Shown piece by piece: positions 9,577 through 17,843 of a stretch of DNA of 64,000 nt. Position numbers and translations under genes: made by a program. Every line of letters begins with the position of its first letter. Within the stretch, counting starts at the first letter, position 1. The stretch spans positions 558,001-622,000 of the forward strand of contig JACJZS010000002.1 in assembly GCA_020635515.1 (NCBI GenBank), read 5' to 3'. The DNA comes from Flavobacteriales bacterium. Lineage in GTDB: Bacteria > Bacteroidota > Bacteroidia > Flavobacteriales > Weeksellaceae. Below the pieces are notes generated by a model, which did not search any database, was not told where the DNA came from, and worked only from the letters and a program-made list of their open reading frames with translations.

Positions 9577-12500
9577 ATGAAATATGCATTTAGTTTAGCA
9601 CTTTCTTTTTTTGTAATGTTCTCCTATTCTCAAAACGATGCCTCAAAAATTTGGGATTTACTGATACAGAATAAACGAGAAGAAGCTTATAAACTCATTA
9701 CTAAGGAAATCAAAAAAGAACAAAATCCTTCTGCCGAGCAAATAATAACAAAAATAATTACTGAAAAAGAATTAGGTAAGCTTATCTGCGACAAAGAGCT
9801 TGTAAAATCTCTTGCAAATACAAAAGATGTAGAATATTATATTTTTCCACTTAACTTTGAAAGCTCTACGTATTTGAGCGGTGGAAGTGGTTATATAGAC
9901 GAAAGCAAAGAAAGAATTGATTATTTTTACTCTAATCCTAAATTAGCAAATACAGATATCGTAAAACTTCAAAAAGCCAACATAGAAAAGTACAATAAAA
10001 ACTTTGAAATCTATAAATCACTAAATTCTGAAATAAATAGCATAAGCAACTGGCAATTATGTGGGACTTTTGAAAATCCAAATTCAAGCGGAATCTTTAT
10101 AGAATATGAACCTGAAAATCATGCTAAAAACGACAAACTTTTCGATGCTCAAATCAATGGGAAAATAGGTTGGTACACTCCTAAACACAAACAACAGTCT
10201 GCATTCTACGCCTTTACAAACGAAGGATACGGAATTATCTATATGCAAACTTTTATAGAAAGTACAGAAAATCAAGATGTGATACTGGATTTTGCAAGTA
10301 AATATGCTCTAAAAATATTCGTAAACGACTCTGAAATATATTCAAACGATAGAGTATATAGTTCTACAATCGGTTCCAATAAAATTCAATTTAACTTAAA
10401 AAAAGGAATTAATCGTTTGTTGTTTAAAGTAGAAGCCGAAGATGCCAGCTCTTATCTATTCGCAAAAATTACAGACACAAATGGAAACCAGCCAAACATA
10501 ACCTACTTAGATAGCTATAACGATTATACTAAATCTACACTTCAAGAATTAAATATAAAAACAATAATTCCTGAATACGAAGCATTTTTACTCAACAAAA
10601 TCAAAGAAAATCCAACCAATTATTTCTATGTATATGAATATACCTATGCTCTCCTTTTCGGTGGAAAATACGATCAAGCAAATGAATTCATTGAACCTTA
10701 CTTAGAAAAAAATCCTAAAAGCTCTATTCTAAACCTTTTAAAAACATCAATATTAGCTTATGATGATGAATTCGGCGAAAGAGAAAAATATTATGGAAAT
10801 ATAGAACTTAACGATCCGTATTACTATGCTTTTATACGTGATTCTAAAATCAGAGAATTAGAAGATAAATCCATAGAAGAAGTAAATAAAATCAAAGCTG
10901 AAACCGATAAGTATTTAAGTCCTTTCTATTCTTATCTTATAGAAATGAATATTGCTTCTAGAAATAACAACAAAGAAAAATTACTAGAGCTTGTAGACCA
11001 AATAATACAAATCTCTCAACACAACAGTGTCATTATGCCTACGTTTTCACAGTTTTATGATAGTCTAAATAACAATCCTGATAAAACCGTAGAAATCCTA
11101 GAAAACATTTACGAAACTAAATTCAACGAAAGTGCGAACAATCAACTGATGAGTTATTATGAAAAACAAAATAAAAAACAAAATGTAGAAACCTACTTAT
11201 CTTTTCTTGTTGACTTATTTCCAGAACATAATAATTATAAAAACAGGTTAGTTGATTTTTATTCCTACCAAAATAAATACGACGAATGTATAGAACTCCT
11301 CAACGAATCAATTGCTAACTATCCGTATTCTGAATATACGTATGAAAAGTTTGGGGAAATTTACTCGTTAAAAAACGATAAAAAGAATGCTTTAGAATAC
11401 TACACAAAGTCCCTTTCTTACAATCCGTCTGATAATAGTGTACGAAAAAAAGTTGATGATTTAAAAAACAAAAAGAACATTCTAGACATTATTAGCACAA
11501 AAGAGGTCTACGATTACATAAAAGCAAAAAGAGGAAAATCCAAAATGAAAAGTAATTTGGGTGTACAAGTTCTTTTAGATGAATACCAAGTTGAAGTTTT
11601 AGAAAATGGCGGATACAAATCAAAAGCAATCTTGGTATACGAAATTCTATCTGAACGAGGAATAGAAGAGATGAAAGAGTATTCCATTGGTTATGCAAGT
11701 GAAATCACAAAGTCAGAAATCGTAAAACCTGACGGCTCTTTAACTCCTGCTGACTCTAGCTACGGAAGTTTTGTGTTTAAAGATTTAAAGGTAGGAGATG
11801 TTATTTATATAGAATACAAAAATACCAACATTAATTCAGGGAAGTTCTACGATGATTTCTCTGTTGGCTATTATTTTAATGGAAGATACCCAAGTTTAAA
11901 ATCTATTTTTGGAATTATCTCTCCTAAAGATAAACAGTACAGTACTTTTTTTGTAAATACACAGTTCAAGAAACAAGATAAAACCGTCGATGGTTTAAAT
12001 TATACCTATTGGTTGGTAGAAAACCTAGAAGAAATCCCTGAATATGAGAACTTCTCTCCTGCTTACCAAGATATTACCGACATGATTAAAGTAACTTCTA
12101 TAAAATCATGGAGCGATATAGCAAAATGGTATTCAGAACTGGTAACTTCTGTAATGAAAACCAGCAGACATACAGAAAATGCATTCAATGAAATCTTTCC
12201 TAATGGATTTTCTCAGTTTAGTGAATACGAAAGAGCTGAAAAGATATACAATTATATTGCTAAAAACATCAATTACAGTTCGGTAGATTTCAGACAAAGT
12301 GGATACGTTCCTCAGACACCTTCCAAAACGTTGATTAGCAAATTAGGCGATTGTAAAGATTTATCAACACTTTTTACAGTACTTGCAAAACAAGCAGATT
12401 TAGAATCAAAACTTGTGCTTGTACTTACCAATGACAACGGAATGAAATATTTTAATCTTCCTTCTCAAGACTTTAATCATTGTATCGTAAAAGTAACTTT

Positions 12501-13302
12501 AGACAACAAGGATTACTTCGTAGAAATGACCGATAAATATGCTCCGTTTAATACTTTTGTTTCTTCTCTGTACAACGCAAAAGCTCTTGTAATTGACTCT
12601 GATTTAGAAAAAAACAAAAATGCACAACTTATCAGCATCGATTGTAGTAACAACATAAAAACTAAAATCACATCAAATACAACCATAAAAATAGAAGATG
12701 GAAATCCTAAATATGTGCAAGAAATTATTATAGATGGAAATTATTCTTATTTCAATGAACTGCTTTTCAACGACTATTCCGAAGATAAAATTATATCTGA
12801 TTTACAAGAGCAATATTCAAATAGTTTAGGGAAAAATATAATCATTGAAAAAATACTTGATAAGAAAATAGATTCAAAAAATCATCTTATTTCTTTTAAA
12901 TTTGAGTTCAGCATTAACGAAAAATTACAAAAAATAGGTTCTCTAAATCTTTTTAGTATTCCTTTTATTTCTAAAAGTTATAGCGATATACTAATTGGGG
13001 AACAAGAAAGGAAATTCCCTATCATCTATTCTTACTATGAAATGTTTCACGAATACAAAAATAATTTTACTATTGAGTTAAATGAAAATAATAAATTTAT
13101 AGAGATTCCTAATGATTCTAACTTTACTTATAAAAATCATTCTTTCTCTGTTAAACACGAGCTTCAAAAACAAAATATTTTAAACGTAACTACAAATGCC
13201 AAAATATCCTTTGAAACCATCAGTACAGAAGAATATTCTGAATTTAAAAAGTACGTAAACAATATACTTGAAGTATACAATCAAGTGCTTGGTTTTAAAT
13301 AG
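9577..13302 (+). CDS. Large exported DUF3857 / transglutaminase-like protein with TPR-like region
   Basis: From ATG 9577 the protein has 1241 residues; the upstream in-frame TTG at 9547 is rejected because it lies inside the promoter. A signal peptide (MKYAFSLALSFFVMFSYSQ) leads to an alpha-helical, TPR-like region of about 600 residues. A DUF3857 region follows, then a transglutaminase-like domain with the triad cysteine in KLGDCKDLSTLF (Cys at about 926), a histidine in FNHCIVKV and an aspartate in EMTDKYAPF. The last part is a beta-rich domain. Such proteins are widespread in Bacteroidota and of uncertain function; the cysteine-protease-like triad appears intact, so cleavage or cross-linking of peptides in the periplasm is possible. 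It seems to be a single-gene unit ending at a shared terminator. Confidence 0.85.
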   Translation: MKYAFSLALSFFVMFSYSQNDASKIWDLLIQNKREEAYKLITKEIKKEQNPSAEQIITKIITEKELGKLICDKELVKSLANTKDVEYYIFPLNFESSTYLSGGSGYIDESKERIDYFYSNPKLANTDIVKLQKANIEKYNKNFEIYKSLNSEINSISNWQLCGTFENPNSSGIFIEYEPENHAKNDKLFDAQINGKIGWYTPKHKQQSAFYAFTNEGYGIIYMQTFIESTENQDVILDFASKYALKIFVNDSEIYSNDRVYSSTIGSNKIQFNLKKGINRLLFKVEAEDASSYLFAKITDTNGNQPNITYLDSYNDYTKSTLQELNIKTIIPEYEAFLLNKIKENPTNYFYVYEYTYALLFGGKYDQANEFIEPYLEKNPKSSILNLLKTSILAYDDEFGEREKYYGNIELNDPYYYAFIRDSKIRELEDKSIEEVNKIKAETDKYLSPFYSYLIEMNIASRNNNKEKLLELVDQIIQISQHNSVIMPTFSQFYDSLNNNPDKTVEILENIYETKFNESANNQLMSYYEKQNKKQNVETYLSFLVDLFPEHNNYKNRLVDFYSYQNKYDECIELLNESIANYPYSEYTYEKFGEIYSLKNDKKNALEYYTKSLSYNPSDNSVRKKVDDLKNKKNILDIISTKEVYDYIKAKRGKSKMKSNLGVQVLLDEYQVEVLENGGYKSKAILVYEILSERGIEEMKEYSIGYASEITKSEIVKPDGSLTPADSSYGSFVFKDLKVGDVIYIEYKNTNINSGKFYDDFSVGYYFNGRYPSLKSIFGIISPKDKQYSTFFVNTQFKKQDKTVDGLNYTYWLVENLEEIPEYENFSPAYQDITDMIKVTSIKSWSDIAKWYSELVTSVMKTSRHTENAFNEIFPNGFSQFSEYERAEKIYNYIAKNINYSSVDFRQSGYVPQTPSKTLISKLGDCKDLSTLFTVLAKQADLESKLVLVLTNDNGMKYFNLPSQDFNHCIVKVTLDNKDYFVEMTDKYAPFNTFVSSLYNAKALVIDSDLEKNKNAQLISIDCSNNIKTKITSNTTIKIEDGNPKYVQEIIIDGNYSYFNELLFNDYSEDKIISDLQEQYSNSLGKNIIIEKILDKKIDSKNHLISFKFEFSINEKLQKIGSLNLFSIPFISKSYSDILIGEQERKFPIIYSYYEMFHEYKNNFTIELNENNKFIEIPNDSNFTYKNHSFSVKHELQKQNILNVTTNAKISFETISTEEYSEFKKYVNNILEVYNQVLGFK

Positions 13303-13306
13303 AAAA

Positions 13307-13335
13307 AGTTTCTCTTAATTTTATTAAGAGAAACT
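13307..13335. terminator. Bidirectional terminator between convergent genes
   Basis: Perfect 12-bp inverted repeat AGTTTCTCTTAA (13307-13318) with its complement (13324-13335) and a 5-base loop, between the DUF3857 gene and the convergent NO reductase gene. Confidence 0.75.
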
Positions 13336-13370
13336 CCTCTATTTGAATTTATCTATTATGTTTTTTAATG

Positions 13371-15587
13371 TTATTTAGATTTTATACACTGTATTGTTTT
13401 TTGAACTACAAACCAACAAAAATATCCAATCCCTATTGAGAATACAATATCTCCGATAATTCTCATCCACTTAATAATTTGAACCGTAGGAGAATATAAA
13501 AGTTCTGCATCTCTTGCATAAGAATATCCTTTAGTAATTGATGTATACGCCTGTATAATTCCTAATGGTAGTAAACTTAATACTACCATTAATACTAAAC
13601 CTATATTTAAGAACCAAAAACTATTTCTTATGTATTTTTCGTTCCAATCTTCTTTGGATACCAAACGTAAACATATTAAAATAAATCCCATTCCTAACAG
13701 ACCATATACTCCAAACAATGCTGTGTGAGCATGAACTGCAGTAGTATTTAATCCTTGAATGTAATACAGGGCAATTGGAGGGTTTATAAGGAATCCAAAA
13801 ACACCTGCTCCAACAAAATTCCAAAAAGCTACAGCAATAAAGAAAAATATAGGCCATTTATATTTTTGCATCCAAGATTTACTCTTTAGAAGATTCCAAT
13901 TTTCTCTAATTTCAAACCCCATTAAAGTTAATGGAACAACTTCCAAAGCACTAAAGGTTGCTCCTAATGCGATAGCTTGTACTGGAGTTCCCGAATAATA
14001 TAAGTGATGTAACGTTCCTAATATACCTCCAGCTAAAAATATAGAAGCTGAAGCAACAGAAACTCTACCAGCAGTCTTAGAAGATATAATTTTCATTTTG
14101 GAAAAAATAAAGGCTATTACTACAGTGGCAAATACTTCAAAAAAACCTTCTACCCATAAATGTACCAACCACCATCTCCAGTAATTAATTACAGGTAAAC
14201 TACTATTTTCTCCATACATAAGCCCTGAGAAAAAGAACATACCAATAGCTATAACTGATATCAATAAGATAATTAACAATTGTTTAGAATTATCATTCTT
14301 TTTAATTCCATAGACAATATGTCTCCCCACCATCAATACCCACAAAATTAATCCAACACCTAATAATATTTGCCAAAATCTCCCCAAATCCATGTATTCA
14401 TACCCTTGATGTCCGAAAAAGAAATTAGCTGTTAAATTTAAAAACTGATGAACTCCTAACCACTCTCCAAACATAGATCCTAGTACAATTATTAGTAGTG
14501 CAATAAATAAAAAATTAATACCTTGAATCTGATATTTCATTTCTTTTCCTGATATCATAGGTGCTAAAAACAATCCTGTAGCTAACCAAGTAGCAGCTAT
14601 CCAAAATACCGCTAACTGTGTATGCCAAGTTCGAGTAATTGAATAAGGCAAAAAGCTTGATAAATCAAAACCAAAGAATGACTGTCCTTCTACTGTATAA
14701 TGAACTGTTATAATACCCAAAACAACTTGTAAAGCTATCAATAAAGAAACTATAATAAAATATTTTAATACCGATTTTTGAGATTTGAATAACTTTAAAC
14801 CTACCAAAGGGTCAGATTCTGGTTTGGTTAAGACCTCTCCTTTTTCATGATTTAAAAGATAATAATAAGTTAGTATTCCAATAAATAATAACAATAACAC
14901 AATGGATAAACCTGACCATATTATTGAAGCATTAGTAATATGATTATCAATTAATGGTTCATGTGGCCAATTGGATGTATAGGTATAATCCTTACCAGGT
15001 CTATTTGTGCTAGCTGCCCACGAAGTCCAAAAAAGAAAAGCATTTAATTGGTTTAATTTTTTCACATCAACAAGTGCTCCTCTAGGAATAGCATACTCTT
15101 CTTTACCATTAGAAAAAATTGAAGAATAATGTTGAATATTATTTTTTATAGCTTCTAATCTATCTTTAGAAATCGTAATGGTTTTATTGGAAGAATCAAA
15201 CGTATTTGTTTTAATATCCTGTATAAGTCTAGCTTTTAAAGCCGCTTTTTGCTCTACATTTAGATTTTCATATTTTGTTTTAAACTCTTTCTGAGCCCAA
15301 GATTCCAGCATAAACTCGGCTTCTTTATGAATCCAATCTGCTGTCCAATCGGGAGCTACATAACTCCCATGTCCCCAAATAGAACCTACCTCCATACCTC
15401 CTATAGACTCCCAAACATTCTGACCTGTTTGTATATCTTCTTTTACATATAGGATTTCACTAGTACCTTTAACGATTACCTTTTCAGGTATCGGGGGTTG
15501 TGTTTGATATATTTCTGTTCCCACCCAAATAAGTACTACAAATGACACTGCAACTACGGCGATAAATACTGTCCAAATTTTTCTCAT
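13371..15587 (-). CDS. norZ: Quinol-dependent nitric oxide reductase (qNOR)
   Basis: A 738-residue inner-membrane enzyme reducing 2 NO to N2O with electrons from quinol. The N-terminal periplasmic domain (about 25-220: ENVWESIGGMEVGSIWGHGS, DWTADWIHKEAEF) is the fused NorC-like part found in qNOR; no CxxCH heme-c motif is present, as expected for the quinol type. About fourteen helices follow with the heme-copper-type core: WHTQLAVFWIAATWLATG, WWLVHLWVEGFFEVFATVV (His and Glu around the FeB site) and TAVHAHTALFGVYG. No NorC, NorQ or NorD is next to it. It probably serves in NO detoxification or denitrification. Its 5' region (15588-15830) holds repeats that look like operators. The length is normal for the family. 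Confidence 0.95.
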   Translation of the reverse strand: MRKIWTVFIAVVAVSFVVLIWVGTEIYQTQPPIPEKVIVKGTSEILYVKEDIQTGQNVWESIGGMEVGSIWGHGSYVAPDWTADWIHKEAEFMLESWAQKEFKTKYENLNVEQKAALKARLIQDIKTNTFDSSNKTITISKDRLEAIKNNIQHYSSIFSNGKEEYAIPRGALVDVKKLNQLNAFLFWTSWAASTNRPGKDYTYTSNWPHEPLIDNHITNASIIWSGLSIVLLLLFIGILTYYYLLNHEKGEVLTKPESDPLVGLKLFKSQKSVLKYFIIVSLLIALQVVLGIITVHYTVEGQSFFGFDLSSFLPYSITRTWHTQLAVFWIAATWLATGLFLAPMISGKEMKYQIQGINFLFIALLIIVLGSMFGEWLGVHQFLNLTANFFFGHQGYEYMDLGRFWQILLGVGLILWVLMVGRHIVYGIKKNDNSKQLLIILLISVIAIGMFFFSGLMYGENSSLPVINYWRWWLVHLWVEGFFEVFATVVIAFIFSKMKIISSKTAGRVSVASASIFLAGGILGTLHHLYYSGTPVQAIALGATFSALEVVPLTLMGFEIRENWNLLKSKSWMQKYKWPIFFFIAVAFWNFVGAGVFGFLINPPIALYYIQGLNTTAVHAHTALFGVYGLLGMGFILICLRLVSKEDWNEKYIRNSFWFLNIGLVLMVVLSLLPLGIIQAYTSITKGYSYARDAELLYSPTVQIIKWMRIIGDIVFSIGIGYFCWFVVQKTIQCIKSK

Positions 15588-15625
15588 TTTTTTATTCTTT
15601 GTTATTCTATAATTTTGTTATTTCA

Positions 15626-15647
15626 TAAAGGATAAAAATATCCTTTA
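15626..15647. promoter_or_regulatory. Inverted-repeat operator candidate upstream of norZ
   Basis: Perfect 9-bp arms TAAAGGATA (15626-15634) and TATCCTTTA (15639-15647) with a 4-base spacer, 39 bases before the norZ ATG. The half-site AAGGATA recurs twice further upstream (15799-15820), which favours a protein-binding site over a chance palindrome. The regulator is unknown. Confidence 0.5.
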
Positions 15648-15657
15648 TTATTTCAAA

Positions 15658-15690
15658 AAATAAGAGAAATACTTTATTTTTCTCTTATTT
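15658..15690 (-). terminator. Leader hairpin upstream of norZ (terminator-like)
   Basis: Perfect 12-bp arms AAATAAGAGAAA (15658-15669) and complement (15679-15690) with a 9-base loop. On the minus strand it is followed by T-rich sequence. It sits inside the presumed norZ leader, so it could end the transcript early, protect the 5' end, or close a tiny upstream transcript. Confidence 0.45.
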
Positions 15691-15694
15691 TATT

Positions 15695-15745
15695 TTAATT
15701 AATCACTATCTCTAATAAACTATATTCATAAAAATTTAGATACAT
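15695..15745 (-). CDS. Possible 16-codon leader peptide upstream of norZ
   Basis: ATG at 15745, 18 bases after a good -7 element, opens a 16-codon frame (MYLNFYEYSLLEIVIN) ending in TAA immediately before the hairpin at 15658-15690. The order promoter, short frame, hairpin, gene is that of an attenuator, but a frame this short can occur by chance and there is no codon bias to judge. Listed as a possibility only. Confidence 0.2.
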   Translation of the reverse strand: MYLNFYEYSLLEIVIN

Positions 15746-15763
15746 ATATAATTTATTTTTTTG

Positions 15764-15795
15764 CAAAGTTAAGTCTTTTTTTCAATAAAAGACAA
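15764..15795 (-). promoter_or_regulatory. Promoter for norZ leader transcript
   Basis: On the minus strand TTG (15793-15795), 21 bases, TAACTTTG (15764-15771): a full match to the Bacteroidota promoter form. Transcription from here gives a leader of about 170 nt before norZ. Confidence 0.65.
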
Positions 15796-15798
15796 TAA

Positions 15799-15820
15799 TA
15801 TCCTTTAAAAGATTATCCTT
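15799..15820 (-). promoter_or_regulatory. Tandem AAGGATA half-sites upstream of the norZ promoter
   Basis: On the minus strand AAGGATA (15814-15820) and AAAGGATA (15799-15806) form a direct repeat with a 15-base period, directly upstream of the TTG element. They share the half-site of the inverted repeat at 15626-15647. Position suits an activator. From here to 16018 nothing else coding is seen. Confidence 0.4.
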
Positions 15821-16018
15821 CCAGTTGTATGATTTTGTTCATCTCCTTTTTAAGATGATAGATTAAATATAAATGGCAATTTTCGAATAAAAATGCAATC
15901 AGTAAAAGAATTCCACCGATTATGTATTTTAATTTTGCTTACATTAATTTGAATATTTATAATTTAAATACTTAGAAAAGATAGCCGAATGAAACTATAC
16001 AACTCTTGTTATAAGTTG

Positions 16019-17701
16019 TTAATTATTTTCGGATTCTTCTATTCTACTTTTCATATCGTTTGCTCTAGTTACGTTATTTAGTTTATGTACATTCATAGAG
16101 TTTTTAATGTCCTCTTTAGTATTAAATCCAACAATTAAATTTCTATCAGACATATATTTAGTAAATCCATTCACTAAATCATCAAGAAACTCATCTGCTT
16201 TATACATTTCAAGAATAAACCTTCGACCTTCTAAATTTTTTGAAGACGAGTCTGCAAAAGTAGAAGTAATAATTTTACTCACTAAAATCCAAGGAGTTGC
16301 ACTGGAATTAACAACGGTATTTTCACTTCTATTACTGTCATATATAGACATACCTGATGATACTTTTGATTCAGAATAAGTACCTTCTGTAAAAAAATGA
16401 ACTAAATATGATGAAAACAGTATCTCTGAATAAAATAAATGTGCAATTCTTATCAAATAGTAGCTGAAGACACTCAATAAAATTGGATAGTAAAAAGTAT
16501 TAAAAATAGAGTTTATTGATATACTTTTTTCTACTAGTGTACCAACTCCAAAAAATAAATAAACAAAACTAGAAAGCATAAAGATTCTACCTAAAATAGA
16601 AATATATAATCTAACTTTAACAGCATCATTTGGCAAAGAGTTCTCTTTGTAAATGGGTTGAGTTTCTTGAATAGTTCCACCTGTAAAACTTCCTTTATTT
16701 TCACTTCCTTCAAGTTCTAATACGGGTTTTATTTGTTTATATATTCTATTTGGATGTTCTAAGTATCTTTTATTAGCCATTTCAAGTTCAAAACATCTAA
16801 AAATATCTTTAGGATGTACCGAAACTTGAATGTGCTCTTTGTATTCACTAACTTCAGTTTCGGGATTTGAATTTTCAAGTCTTTTAGAAGATAGGTAGTA
16901 GGTTATTAAAACTAAACTCACCGAGAAAAATAAAAGTAAAACTATGGGAAACAAAACGTTAATATCAACATTTGGAATATTATTACCATCTCTAAGTGCT
17001 AACTCCAATAGTAAAGGTGCTAATATTGCCATTATTAATGTGAAAACTATATTTTTATAACCGTAAATTGAAGGTCGTAAAGTTGATATTCTCTTATTGT
17101 TAGGACGATAAATAACCCATATAATTAACTGTTGAAGTACAAAAAACACACCAAATAAAGTTATAACAGTCTTTTGATTAGTCAAAGTTATCAATCCAAT
17201 TGATGTTGAAAATACAGCCAATAGATAAACCCCTAAAAAGATTAGAAAACTAAAAAATATGGAAGAAACTGCTTCCAACAAGTTTCTAAAACCTATTGGA
17301 AGAAAAAGAAACTTATCAAACACACTTATTATTAGACGTGAAATAAAATCTTTCTTCTCCATATAAGTTGGATTAGACCTATTCATCAATACTTTTTCAA
17401 TAGTTTCTTGCTTGTACGGTGACGGAGAAATATCTGAAGGGATATCACGACCAACCAAAAACCGAAAAATTCTTAAAGAACCAACGACGGCGTATCGAAT
17501 ACCTACAATTAAAAATATAATTGACAATACTAATTCTAGCCAAGCTAACGATTGAGAACCAGAGATTATGCTCATTCTTACTCTAAACACTAACAATATG
17601 CCTAAAATAATAATTATTAAACCCAAAATTAAATCCAATAATCCCTCTTCTTTAAAAGGGTTTTTAATCTCTAAATCTTTCTTACCGTAACTAAAAGCCA
17701 T
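16019..17701 (-). CDS. Unknown multi-pass membrane protein
   Basis: A 560-residue protein I do not recognise. Hydrophobic segments lie near residues 22-42, 55-75, 135-165, 170-195, 215-235, 245-270, 370-390 and 395-420. A polar central region (about 275-360, VSEYKEHIQVSVHPKDIFRC) and a polar C-terminal region (about 430-560) lie between and after them. The C-terminal part includes ILEMYKADEFLDDLVNGFTK and ends in a charged tail. Codon use and base composition match the neighbours. It is followed by the norZ leader on the same strand and preceded by the carB terminator, so it is probably a single-gene unit. No catalytic motif is evident; a transporter or sensor role cannot be argued. Confidence 0.7.
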   Translation of the reverse strand: MAFSYGKKDLEIKNPFKEEGLLDLILGLIIIILGILLVFRVRMSIISGSQSLAWLELVLSIIFLIVGIRYAVVGSLRIFRFLVGRDIPSDISPSPYKQETIEKVLMNRSNPTYMEKKDFISRLIISVFDKFLFLPIGFRNLLEAVSSIFFSFLIFLGVYLLAVFSTSIGLITLTNQKTVITLFGVFFVLQQLIIWVIYRPNNKRISTLRPSIYGYKNIVFTLIMAILAPLLLELALRDGNNIPNVDINVLFPIVLLLFFSVSLVLITYYLSSKRLENSNPETEVSEYKEHIQVSVHPKDIFRCFELEMANKRYLEHPNRIYKQIKPVLELEGSENKGSFTGGTIQETQPIYKENSLPNDAVKVRLYISILGRIFMLSSFVYLFFGVGTLVEKSISINSIFNTFYYPILLSVFSYYLIRIAHLFYSEILFSSYLVHFFTEGTYSESKVSSGMSIYDSNRSENTVVNSSATPWILVSKIITSTFADSSSKNLEGRRFILEMYKADEFLDDLVNGFTKYMSDRNLIVGFNTKEDIKNSMNVHKLNNVTRANDMKSRIEESENN

Positions 17702-17785
17702 TATTTTAACATTTACTTTGCAAAGATAAGTTATTTACTATACAAAATAGATTACATCTTAAAATAGATTCTTAAACCCAATCAA

Positions 17786-17819
17786 AAAAAGCTTGAAACA
17801 ATTTAATTTCAAGCTTTTT
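17786..17819 (-). terminator. Terminator after carB
   Basis: Perfect 13-bp arms AAAAAGCTTGAAA (17786-17798) and complement (17807-17819) with an 8-base loop, 25 bases after the carB stop. On the minus strand it runs into a T tract, a strong intrinsic terminator. Confidence 0.88.
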
Positions 17820-17843
17820 AATAAATAATCTAAATCTTAGATT

